64,000 nucleotides of DNA from Oscillospiraceae bacterium (GTDB lineage Bacteria > Bacillota > Clostridia > UMGS1840), in NCBI GenBank assembly GCA_015068645.1, contig SVKD01000011.1, forward strand, positions 1-64,000, in the 5' to 3' direction. The translations under genes were made by a program, and so were the position numbers. Shown here piece by piece: positions 18,058 to 25,714 of the stretch. Under the pieces are notes generated by a model that was given only the letters and a program-made list of their open reading frames with translations, searched no databases and had not been told where the DNA came from. Position 1 is the stretch's first letter. Each line of letters starts with the position of its first letter.

Positions 18058-19188
18058 TTACAACATCCTTAAAAATTGCTGGAAAACATCCCAAAAGGAT
18101 TGCTTTTGCACATCTTCTTTGATGATAAGATCGGTTTCTTTCACAACAGTTCCGTCCACCTCAAAAGTAAGTTTTCCGGCAACCGTCCCTTTGGAAACGG
18201 GAGCGGTCAGAGGATAAAATTCTGCACGTCTCACAGGTTCCTTTTCGCTTGTTTTTTCTTGCAGAAAAGGAAGGCTTTCTTTGGGATAAAGATTTACGGA
18301 TTCTTGTTTTGCGTATGCAATTGTTGTTTTGGAATATGCTTCTTCAGGATTGGTTAATTGGGTAATCTGATAGTTAGCAAATCCGTAATCCAACAGTTGT
18401 TTGGCATCGGTAAACCGCATTTCACTGGTGGGAGAATTTAAAACCACGGCAATGAGTTCCATTCCGTTTCGTTTTGCGGAGGCACTCAGACAAGAACCTG
18501 CATTGGTGGTGGAGCCTGTTTTTAAGCCGGTGATTCCGTCGTAGTAGTGAACCAATTTATTGGTGTTGGTTAACTCAAAGGTACCGTCTCTGATGGTGTC
18601 CTGCCAGATTCCGGAGTAAGTTTTGGTTAAGGGGTGGCTTAATACCAAACGGGAAAGGGTGGCAATGTCCTTTGCGGTGGAATAATGGCCGTCTTCATCC
18701 AAGCCATGGGGATTTTTGTATGCAGTATCATTGAGGCCCAGTTCTTTTGCTTTGTCGTTCATTCTTTTCACAAAGGCATCCACGGAGCCTTCCAGGTGTT
18801 CCGCCATTGCTACACAGGCATCGTTGGCAGATGCCACGAAAATGGATTTTAAAAGGGTATCCACGTCCATTTCTTCGTTTTCTTTCAGATAAATCTGAGA
18901 ACCGCCCATAGCGGAGGCGTTGGCGCTTGCCGTTATCGTATCGGTAAGGCTGAGTTTTTGGCTGTCAATGTCTTCCAAAATAAGATATACGGTCATCAGC
19001 TTAGTGATGCTGGCCATCGCTCTGCGTTCTGTTTCGTTTTTTTGTGCCAGAACGGTTCCGGTATCTTTTTCAATCATAATGTAAGCCGAGGCTTCCGGTT
19101 CTGTCAACGGTGCTTTTGCCCATATGCTTACAGGAAATGTAAACAAGAAACACAACAGTAAGCACAGCACTCTTTTAGAATATTTCAT
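18058..19188 (-). CDS. D-alanyl-D-alanine carboxypeptidase, DacF/PBP5 type
   Basis: This penicillin-binding enzyme trims the last D-Ala from peptidoglycan stem peptides. A signal peptide (about 1-25, ending SIWAKA) is followed by the three catalytic motifs: SITK (Ser60, Lys63), SAN in VASANDAC, and KTG in GLKTGST. The C-terminal domain (from about 280) and a final amphipathic stretch fit membrane attachment. At 376 residues it resembles DacF more than the longer DacA. It heads a group with cls and the LytTR gene. Confidence 0.93.
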   Translation of the reverse strand: MKYSKRVLCLLLCFLFTFPVSIWAKAPLTEPEASAYIMIEKDTGTVLAQKNETERRAMASITKLMTVYLILEDIDSQKLSLTDTITASANASAMGGSQIYLKENEEMDVDTLLKSIFVASANDACVAMAEHLEGSVDAFVKRMNDKAKELGLNDTAYKNPHGLDEDGHYSTAKDIATLSRLVLSHPLTKTYSGIWQDTIRDGTFELTNTNKLVHYYDGITGLKTGSTTNAGSCLSASAKRNGMELIAVVLNSPTSEMRFTDAKQLLDYGFANYQITQLTNPEEAYSKTTIAYAKQESVNLYPKESLPFLQEKTSEKEPVRRAEFYPLTAPVSKGTVAGKLTFEVDGTVVKETDLIIKEDVQKQSFWDVFQQFLRML

Positions 19189-19276
19189 AGCATCGAATTC
19201 CTTTCATTCTCGGAGAAAGTCGGTCAGCCGAGTTTTTATAGTTCAGTATATGTCAGCTTTTTCAAATTAGAAGAGG

Positions 19277-20173
19277 TTAATCCTGGGATTTGGGGTGATA
19301 TTTACGGTAATCCGAAACAATACGGGGTCTGAAGTTTTTCACATAGCTTTTGGTCAAAGCAATATTTTTATGTCCTAACAGCTCTTGCACCATTTCTAAA
19401 TCTGCGCCGTTTTCCATCAAGTGCAGAGCCATGCTCTTTCGAATGAGATGGGGCGTGATTTCCTTTGAGATGTTTGCTTTTTTGCCGTATTCTTTCAAAA
19501 ACTTCCAAAGTCCCTGTCTGGAGAAAGGTTCTCCCTTTAAATTGAGAAATAAATAGTCGTTGGTGTGGGCCAGCGTGAGATATTTTCGGGATTGCCTCAA
19601 ATAGATACGAATAGCACTTACAGCACCCCGATACAGTGGAACATAACGAGTGTGTCCGTCTTCTTCCACGGTGAGATACCCTTCTTTTAAGTGCACGTCA
19701 TCTACCCGAAGCTTTAAAAACTCACTGGTTTTCAGTCCTGTGGCGTATAGGGTTTCCAACATTGCACAGTCACGTAATCCCTTGATATCTTCCGTTTTTG
19801 AGCAGATAATCAAACGGTCTATTTCTTCGGTGGTGAGCAGCACTTCGCTTTTTGGAGCGTTTGATGCTGCTTTTTCATATTTTTTGTTTTTGGTGGGGTC
19901 AGAAGGAATCAGTTTTTTGGTTACCAGATACCGAAAGAAACTTCTCAGTGAGGCAATGTTTCGGGATCGGGTAGACGGGGAACGTCCTATTTCTTCCAAA
20001 TACGCCAGGTACGGTGCAAAATCTTCGCTGATAGTTGTGATGTCATGATGACCGTTTTGACGGCAGAAGTTTAAAAATGCATTCACGTCCCGTTGGTAGG
20101 AAAGTATGGTGTTTTCTTTCATTTGCTTGGTTTTTTTAAGGTACTGATAAAACCGTTTTGCCCGTTGTTCCAT
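19277..20173 (-). CDS. XerC/XerD-like tyrosine recombinase with altered catalytic residues
   Basis: The protein has an N-terminal SAM-like core-binding domain (about 1-90) and a C-terminal tyrosine recombinase domain. HLIR (His242, Arg245), LLGH (His268) and the nucleophile Tyr277 (TKSYVKN) are in place. The first catalytic Arg, normally in ATGLR, is Lys148 (YATGLKTSE), and the beta-hairpin that usually carries GKGxKxR reads EEDGHTR, so the catalytic Lys is missing too. Xer proteins resolve chromosome dimers or act in mobile elements; this one may be weak, specialised or inactive. Length 298 is normal. A clean promoter (20214-20242) and ribosome site (GGGGAAGGAG) indicate it is expressed. Confidence 0.85.
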   Translation of the reverse strand: MEQRAKRFYQYLKKTKQMKENTILSYQRDVNAFLNFCRQNGHHDITTISEDFAPYLAYLEEIGRSPSTRSRNIASLRSFFRYLVTKKLIPSDPTKNKKYEKAASNAPKSEVLLTTEEIDRLIICSKTEDIKGLRDCAMLETLYATGLKTSEFLKLRVDDVHLKEGYLTVEEDGHTRYVPLYRGAVSAIRIYLRQSRKYLTLAHTNDYLFLNLKGEPFSRQGLWKFLKEYGKKANISKEITPHLIRKSMALHLMENGADLEMVQELLGHKNIALTKSYVKNFRPRIVSDYRKYHPKSQD

Positions 20174-20213
20174 TTTCCGAAAAAGACTCCTTCCCCTAAA
20201 AAATTACACCGAT

Positions 20214-20242
20214 ATTATAACATTTGCAAAGTTTTTTGTAAA
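20214..20242 (-). promoter_or_regulatory. promoter for the Xer-like gene, TTTACA-N17-TATAAT
   Basis: On the minus strand TTTACA (20242-20237) and TATAAT (20219-20214) are 17 bases apart, about 40 bases before the start codon. Confidence 0.8.
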
Positions 20243-20313
20243 GAGATTTCCCAAAAAATACATATTTCTCTTTTTTTCGGAACTAAAAGTGCAAAAAAAT
20301 ATCAAAAAAACCC

Positions 20314-20342
20314 TTGACATCCTACAAAAAACAGTATAAAAT
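20314..20342 (+). promoter_or_regulatory. promoter for rny, TTGACA-N17-TAAAAT
   Basis: TTGACA at 20314-20319 and TAAAAT at 20337-20342 are 17 bases apart. The start codon lies more than 300 bases downstream. Confidence 0.8.
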
Positions 20343-20654
20343 ATAAGCGGTTACATATAACCAAAATTTTAAATAGATATAGAAACCTTATGAAAAAGGT
20401 TATGAAAACGAAAACCAATACAGATTGTTGACATATTTTTATATCGGCATTTTCCGTGAAATCAAGTTTTTTAGGATGAACCTTTATTTTTGACGAAAAC
20501 AGAAAGGGAGGCAGTGTATCTTTCTGTTATTTTGCGGGGATAAAGGGGTATCATTTATTCTTTGCGGACTTGTTTTTTTGCGTGATAACTATTTTGGCAT
20601 TGATTTTTTAACGTCTTTTTCCTTGGGTGTTCTATATAGAAACGGAGATTGCAA
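20343..20654 (+). promoter_or_regulatory. long 5' leader of rny
   Basis: About 305 bases lie between the promoter and the rny start. No known riboswitch was recognised. It holds AAACCTTATGAAAAAGGTT, able to form a small hairpin near 20385, and a GGGAGG (20507-20512) just before a possible nine-codon GTG reading frame that ends at a TAA near 20542. The length suggests post-transcriptional control, perhaps cleavage by RNase Y itself; this is inference. Confidence 0.45.
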
Positions 20655-22208
20655 ATGAACCCATTAGTTGTAACGGCAATTTCCTTAGGTTCAGCACTTG
20701 TTGCATTTATTGTTGCATTTCGTTTAGGTATTATATACCGCAAAAAGATTGCAGAAGCAGAAATCGGCAGCGCAGAAGAACAGGCGAAAAAGATTTTAAA
20801 TGATGCAATCAAAGCCTCGGAAGCAAAGAAAAAAGAAGCACTCATTGAAGCTAAGGAAGAAATTTTAAAAACCAGAGCAGAAGCCGACAAAGAAATCAAG
20901 GAACGTCGGAATGAAGTTCAGAAGATGGAAAAGCGTAATATGCAGAAGGAAGAACATCTGGATAAAAAGCTGGAAACCATCGAGAAAAAAGAAGAAAACC
21001 TGAAATTAAGAGAAAAGCAGTTGGAAGAAAAAACCGAAGCTACCAACGAAATCCAGAAACGTCAGCTGGAAATCTTAGAAAAAATTTCCGGTTTAACCAA
21101 AGAAGAAGCCAAAGAATACCTCATTAAAAATATTGAAGACGAGGTTCGTGTGGAAGCAGCTCTCAAAATTAAAGAAATTGAAGAGCAGACCAAAGAAACT
21201 TGTGACGAAAAAGCAAGAGAAATTATTACCGGTGCTATCCAGAGATGTGCATCTGACCATGTTTCTGATGTTACCGTATCCGTTGTGGCTCTGCCCAGCG
21301 AAGATATGAAGGGCAGAATCATTGGTCGTGAAGGCAGAAACATCCGTTCCTTAGAACAGATGACCGGTATTGACTTTATCATCGATGATACACCGGAAGC
21401 AGTTATTTTAAGCGGATTTGACCCGGTTCGCCGTGAAGTTGCCCGCTTAACCTTAGAAAAACTGATTCAGGACGGTCGTATCCATCCTGCAAGAATTGAA
21501 GAAATGTTCCATAAATCCCAGAAGGAAGTGGATCAGACCATCAAAAAAGCAGGGGAAGGTGCTACCTTCGATGTTGGTGTTCATAACATCCATCACGAGT
21601 TGGTTCGTCTGTTGGGACGCTTGAAATACAGAACCAGTTACGGTCAGAACGTGCTGCAGCACTCCATTGAAGTTGCTCAGATTGCAGGTTTAATTGCCGG
21701 TGAACTGGGCATTGACGTTACTTTAGCAAAACGTGCAGGTCTGCTTCACGATATTGGTAAATCCATCGACCACGAAGTGGAAGGTTCTCACATTCAGATT
21801 GGTGCAGATGTTGCGAAGAAATACAAAGAAGATGCTATCATCTTAAATGCAATTATGGCGCATCACGGAGATGTAGAGCCTGAAAGCACCATTGCATGTA
21901 TCGTAGCGGCAGCTGATGCCATTTCCGCAGCAAGACCCGGCGCAAGACGTGAAAATATTGAAAACTATATCAAACGTCTGCAGAAACTGGAAGAACTTGC
22001 AACTTCCTTCAACGGCGTGGAACGTGCATTTGCAATTTCCGCAGGTCGTGAAGTTCGTGTTATGGTAAAACCCGACGATATCAATGACGAAGCAATGGTA
22101 TTGGTAGGTAGAGAAATTGCGAAGAAGATTGAAAGCGAAATGGAATATCCCGGTCAGATTAAAGTTAATTTGATCAGAGAGACCCGCGTAGTAGACTTCG
22201 CAAAATAA
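20655..22208 (+). CDS. rny: ribonuclease Y
   Basis: RNase Y is the membrane-bound endoribonuclease that starts mRNA decay in Firmicutes. The order of parts is complete: one N-terminal helix (about 5-27), a long charged coiled coil (about 30-200), a KH RNA-binding domain ([19 protein letters not shown]) and an HD domain with [12 protein letters not shown] and IMAHHGD, which hold the catalytic metal. The length of 517 residues is normal. The start at 20655 follows CGGAG by seven bases. Confidence 0.97.
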   Translation: MNPLVVTAISLGSALVAFIVAFRLGIIYRKKIAEAEIGSAEEQAKKILNDAIKASEAKKKEALIEAKEEILKTRAEADKEIKERRNEVQKMEKRNMQKEEHLDKKLETIEKKEENLKLREKQLEEKTEATNEIQKRQLEILEKISGLTKEEAKEYLIKNIEDEVRVEAALKIKEIEEQTKETCDEKAREIITGAIQRCASDHVSDVTVSVVALPSEDMKGRIIGREGRNIRSLEQMTGIDFIIDDTPEAVILSGFDPVRREVARLTLEKLIQDGRIHPARIEEMFHKSQKEVDQTIKKAGEGATFDVGVHNIHHELVRLLGRLKYRTSYGQNVLQHSIEVAQIAGLIAGELGIDVTLAKRAGLLHDIGKSIDHEVEGSHIQIGADVAKKYKEDAIILNAIMAHHGDVEPESTIACIVAAADAISAARPGARRENIENYIKRLQKLEELATSFNGVERAFAISAGREVRVMVKPDDINDEAMVLVGREIAKKIESEMEYPGQIKVNLIRETRVVDFAK

Positions 22209-22230
22209 AACGGCTCGATAAAAGGCGAAC

Positions 22231-22308
22231 AATCCGTGAATCTCACCGCTTGCTGTACACAAAGTACAGCTTCGGGTTCGATTTCCGAATTCTGCATCCT
22301 TTTCTCAT
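22231..22308 (+). repeat. dispersed repeat related to 291-380
   Basis: It shares AATCCGTGAAT-TCACC, a central GTAC hairpin (here perfect: GCTGTAC-ACAAA-GTACAGC at 22252-22270) and TTTCCGAATTCTG with the first module after the rRNA operon. It lies directly after rny. Confidence 0.7.
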
Positions 22309-22334
22309 CGCCTTGTGGCATTATCATCAAATAG

Positions 22335-22362
22335 AAAGGACACGGTTTTTCCGTGTCCTTTT
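22335..22362. terminator. bidirectional terminator between rny and adh
   Basis: AAAGGACACGG, a T5 loop and CCGTGTCCTTTT form an 11-pair stem with A and T flanks between convergent genes. Confidence 0.9.
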
Positions 22363-22374
22363 CGTTTTTTTAGA

Positions 22375-23433
22375 TTAGCATACTTTTACCACAGGTTTGA
22401 TTAAGTCTGCGGGTTTCTTTTTCATAAGAAGCAGTGCTTCTTCAATTTTGTCGAAACCTTCAAACACATGGGTGACTAAACGAGAGGTATCCAGTTTGCC
22501 CGTTGCCAAAAGAGATGCCATTTTCTCCATTTTAAGGCGTCCGCCGGGAGTTAATCCACCGTTGATTTTCTTGTGTCCCATTCCAACACCCCATTCCACA
22601 CGGGGGATGGAAATGGTGTCACCTTCCCCCAAATAGTTCACGTTTCCGATGGAACCGCCCGCACGTACAATTCGGATGGCCTGGTCAAAGGTGTTGTTGT
22701 CGCCACCTGCAATAATCACACGGTCAACCCCTCTGCCACCTGTTTTTTGAAGGATTTGTTCTACAATGTCTCCTTCACGGTAATTGATAATATCGGTGGC
22801 ACCGTAGTATTTTGCAGCTTCCACACAGTTGGGGCGAGAGCCTACCGCAAACAGACGGGCAGCCCCTTTTTTGTTGGCACCCGCTACGCTCATAAGCCCC
22901 ACGGGACCGATCCCGATGACACAAACCGTGTCACCAAATTCGATATCGCAAAGTTCTGCACCGTGGAAACCTGTTACCACCATATCGGGGAGCATACAAG
23001 CGGCAACCGGGTCCACGCCCTCGGGGAGTAACGCTAAGTTGGCATCTGCTTCGTTTACGTGAAAATATTCGGCAAACACGCCGTCTTTAAAGTTGGAAAA
23101 CTTCCAGCCGGACAGCATTCCGGTGGAATGCATGGGAACTCCTGCCTGAGAATAGAGTGTGCCCCAGTCAGGGGTAATCGCAGGCACAATTACCTTGTCA
23201 CCGGGCTTAAAATCGTGAACCAGTTCACCCACTTCGTCCACAATCCCAACTGCTTCGTGTCCTAAAATCATATTGTGACGGTCTCCGAGAGCTCCTGACC
23301 ACACGGTATGAATATCTGAGGTACATGGTGCAATACAAATCGGTCGAACAATGGCATCTAAGGGGCCGCAAGTCGGTTTTTCTTTTTCAATCCAACCCGT
23401 TTCCCCGATTTTTATCATAGCATAACCTTTCAT
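22375..23433 (-). CDS. adh: NADP-dependent secondary alcohol dehydrogenase
   Basis: The 352-residue zinc enzyme strongly resembles the alcohol dehydrogenases of Clostridium beijerinckii and Thermoanaerobacter brockii, which interconvert ketones and secondary alcohols. The catalytic zinc ligands fall at the same positions as in those enzymes: Cys37, His59 and Asp150. The NADP-binding residues Gly198, Ser199, Arg200 and Tyr218 are also conserved, so NADPH is the expected cofactor. The Rossmann motif GIGPVGL is at about 174-180. It is a single gene facing rny, with AAAGGAG before its start. Confidence 0.95.
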   Translation of the reverse strand: MKGYAMIKIGETGWIEKEKPTCGPLDAIVRPICIAPCTSDIHTVWSGALGDRHNMILGHEAVGIVDEVGELVHDFKPGDKVIVPAITPDWGTLYSQAGVPMHSTGMLSGWKFSNFKDGVFAEYFHVNEADANLALLPEGVDPVAACMLPDMVVTGFHGAELCDIEFGDTVCVIGIGPVGLMSVAGANKKGAARLFAVGSRPNCVEAAKYYGATDIINYREGDIVEQILQKTGGRGVDRVIIAGGDNNTFDQAIRIVRAGGSIGNVNYLGEGDTISIPRVEWGVGMGHKKINGGLTPGGRLKMEKMASLLATGKLDTSRLVTHVFEGFDKIEEALLLMKKKPADLIKPVVKVC

Positions 23434-23544
23434 GAAAAAACTCCTTTCAGATTCAGCTTTCTCTCTATAGTTTTAACGTAATTTACCAAGTTATACTTTG
23501 TCAGCGAAATTTTGGTGATCAGGTTTCGAATTTGTGAAAAACTA

Positions 23545-23573
23545 TTGACAAAGTCTTGCTTTTTTGATATACT
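23545..23573 (+). promoter_or_regulatory. promoter for the tRNA gene, TTGACA-N17-TATACT
   Basis: TTGACA (23545-23550) and TATACT (23568-23573) are 17 bases apart; the tRNA begins 36 bases downstream. Confidence 0.85.
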
Positions 23574-23608
23574 CTTTGGGTATCCTTATGGGAATTTATT
23601 GATCATAA

Positions 23609-23685
23609 GGGCCTTTAGCTCAGTTGGTTAGAGCTCCCGGCTCATAACCGGTCGGTCCTGGGTTCGAGTCCCCGAAGGCCCACCA
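23609..23685 (+). tRNA. tRNA with CAU anticodon (elongator Met or Ile2)
   Basis: The 77 bases fold as a tRNA with CCA encoded: acceptor GGGCCTT/AAGGCCC, D stem GCTC/GAGC, anticodon loop CTCATAA and T loop TTCGAGT. The anticodon CAU fits elongator Met or lysidine-modified Ile; the overall sequence recalls the Bacillus Ile2 tRNA more than its Met tRNA. Two stems carry pyrimidine mismatches: C-T at the outer pair of the anticodon stem and T-C at the second pair of the T stem. It is therefore a slightly degraded or unusual tRNA, although it has a strong promoter and terminator. Confidence 0.9.
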
Positions 23686-23721
23686 AAAATCGACAAGGTT
23701 CGTAAGAATCTTGTCGATTTT
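23686..23721 (+). terminator. tRNA terminator
   Basis: AAAATCGACAAG and CTTGTCGATTTT form a 12-pair perfect stem directly after the tRNA CCA. Confidence 0.9.
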
Positions 23722-23725
23722 ACTT

Positions 23726-23797
23726 ATTGTGAATACAACAAGGTTCCGGGGCACCCGACCGCAATCTTTGATTGCGTTATCGGGTCGGGTTCTTATT
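23726..23797 (+). repeat. 72-base hairpin repeat, copy A
   Basis: It is nearly identical to the reverse complement of 33632-33702, with one substitution and one indel. Internally it folds: CCCGACC with GGTCGGG, and GCAATC-TTT-GATTGC nested inside. It lies just after the tRNA terminator. Confidence 0.9.
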
Positions 23798-23880
23798 ACC
23801 TCTTTCTTATTCATTTTTTCCTAAAAAGACCTGTTGATTTTGGGAAGTAGTAAATAATAGTGAATGAGGAGGAAGTTTGC

Positions 23881-23909
23881 TTGACAGCCAACAAAACATT
23901 TTGTATAAT
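23881..23909 (+). promoter_or_regulatory. promoter for the DEAD-box helicase, TTGACA-N17-TATAAT
   Basis: A full consensus promoter: TTGACA at 23881-23886 and TATAAT at 23904-23909. It lies after an upstream in-frame ATG (23860), which shows that the real start is the ATG at 23944. Confidence 0.92.
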
Positions 23910-23943
23910 ATACTTATCAAAACAGAAGTCAAAGAGGTACATT

Positions 23944-25617
23944 ATGGAAGCCTTATTATTTTCAGAACTCCCCATTTCAGATGCCTTAAAGGAAGGGATC
24001 GCACAAATGGGATTTATAAAGACCACACCCATTCAGCAGGAAAGTTTATTTCCGATTTTAGAGGGAAGAGACTTAGTAGCACAAGCACCCACAGGAACAG
24101 GAAAGACCTGTGCTTTTGGTGTGCCGATTTTGGAACAGTTAATTCCTGATGAAGAAGTGGTGCAGGCGTTGGTGCTTTGTCCAACCCGTGAATTGGTGAT
24201 GCAGACGGCGGAGGAGCTGGGGAAACTGTCCCGCTATCAGAAGGGAATACGCATTTCCACCTTGTATGGTGGACAGCCTATAGAACGTCAGCTTGCAGAT
24301 TTAAAAAAACGTCCTCAAATTGTGGTTGCAACGCCCGGCAGACTGATGGACCACTTACGAAGACGTAGTGTTCGTTTGGTGAATCTTTCTCATTTAGTGT
24401 TGGATGAGGCGGACGAAATGCTCAATATGGGCTTTCGTGACGATATTGAGACTATTTTAGAAACTGCACCCAATGAACGTCAGACCGTTCTGTTTTCTGC
24501 AACGATGCCTGCTGAAATCAAAGAAATTGCCCAAAATTATCAGAAAAAAGACCGTGTGTTTGTCAAGATTACGGGTGACGTGCTCACCGTTTCCAATGTG
24601 GCGGAATATTATCTGGAAGTGAAAGGTCCAAAAAAACTGGATGCTTTAAGCAGACTTTTGGATTTGCACGGTTACGGACTTTCTTTGGTGTTCTGCAACA
24701 CCAAAAAGAAAACATCTGAAATCACCGAAGAGCTGATTGCTCGTGGGTATCCTGCCGAAATGTTGCATGGTGATATGAAACAGCCCGAGCGTGACAGGGT
24801 AATGAACCGCTTCAAATCGGGGAAAACTGAAATTTTAGTGGCAACAGATATTGCTGCCCGTGGCATTGATGTGGAAAATGTGGAGGCGGTATTCAATTTT
24901 GATGTGCCTCAGTTTGAAGAATATTATGTTCACCGTATCGGCAGAACGGGCAGAGCGGACAAAAAAGGCGTTTCCTACACCTTTGTGGCAGGGAAGGAAA
25001 TGTTTAAATTAAAGGAAATTATGAAATACACCAAATCCCACATTGAACCCTATAAAACACCATCAGAAGCAGATGTTGTGGAGGCAAGAGTTAAGAAAAC
25101 GATTGGGAAAGCTGTTTCTGTGGTGGGTAGCTCTAATTTTGAGAGATATCTTCAGATCACCAAGGATATTGTTGGTGAGGGGAAACTGACAGCAACAGAA
25201 CTGTCTGCGGCGTTAATCTGTATGCTCACCGAAGAAAAGAAAGTTGAGAAAAAGCCGAAAGAAACACGGGAAGTCACCAAAAAAACAGGCGCTCAGCAGG
25301 GTATGGCAAGACTGTTTATCGGTCTTGGTTCTTTAGATAAAATTCGTCCCCGTCATATTGTGGAGCTGATTTCTTCCAATACGCCCGTACAAGGGAATGA
25401 GGTGGGGGCAGTAGATATTTTTGACAAATATTCTTTCTTTGAAATTCCTGCCGAAAAAGCAGATGATGTGCTGGAATCTTTCAAGGATTTAACCTATCGA
25501 GGAAGAGAAGTATTTGTGGAAAAAGCCCAGGCAACCCAAAAGAACCCGAAAGGCTCCAAAAAAGCAGCCAAATCAGGTAAAAAAGAAGCGAAAAATCAAA
25601 AAGGCTTTCGAAGATAA
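23944..25617 (+). CDS. DEAD-box RNA helicase, DeaD/CshA type
   Basis: The helicase core (about 1-370) has Q motif, Walker A APTGTGKT, PTRELV, VLDEADEML, SATMP and HRIGRTGRADKKG. Residues from about 450 to 530 form a DbpA-like RNA-binding domain (MARLFIGLGSLDKIRPRHIV), and the tail is lysine-rich. Such proteins unwind structured RNA in ribosome assembly, cold adaptation and mRNA decay. The 557-residue form starts at 23944, after AGAGGT and downstream of the consensus promoter. Confidence 0.95.
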   Translation: MEALLFSELPISDALKEGIAQMGFIKTTPIQQESLFPILEGRDLVAQAPTGTGKTCAFGVPILEQLIPDEEVVQALVLCPTRELVMQTAEELGKLSRYQKGIRISTLYGGQPIERQLADLKKRPQIVVATPGRLMDHLRRRSVRLVNLSHLVLDEADEMLNMGFRDDIETILETAPNERQTVLFSATMPAEIKEIAQNYQKKDRVFVKITGDVLTVSNVAEYYLEVKGPKKLDALSRLLDLHGYGLSLVFCNTKKKTSEITEELIARGYPAEMLHGDMKQPERDRVMNRFKSGKTEILVATDIAARGIDVENVEAVFNFDVPQFEEYYVHRIGRTGRADKKGVSYTFVAGKEMFKLKEIMKYTKSHIEPYKTPSEADVVEARVKKTIGKAVSVVGSSNFERYLQITKDIVGEGKLTATELSAALICMLTEEKKVEKKPKETREVTKKTGAQQGMARLFIGLGSLDKIRPRHIVELISSNTPVQGNEVGAVDIFDKYSFFEIPAEKADDVLESFKDLTYRGREVFVEKAQATQKNPKGSKKAAKSGKKEAKNQKGFRR

Positions 25618-25623
25618 CGTAGT

Positions 25624-25652
25624 AAAAAAAGCGGTGAAATCACCGCTTTTTT
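25624..25652. terminator. bidirectional terminator after the helicase gene
   Basis: GCGGTGA-AA-TCACCGC flanked by A and T runs lies between convergent genes. Confidence 0.9.
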
Positions 25653-25714
25653 GGTTTTTATATCATTTTCGTTATACGGGGGTGTGGTGCTGACCTGGTA
25701 TTGTGGTTTTTTTA

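Noticed and set aside
19277-20173. Integrase of a mobile element
   Set aside because: No attachment-site repeats, excisionase or cargo genes are visible beside it; neighbours are ordinary chromosomal genes.
23860-23943. An upstream in-frame ATG that would extend the helicase by 28 residues
   Set aside because: A consensus promoter (23881-23909) lies inside the extension, so that ATG would not be in the main transcript.
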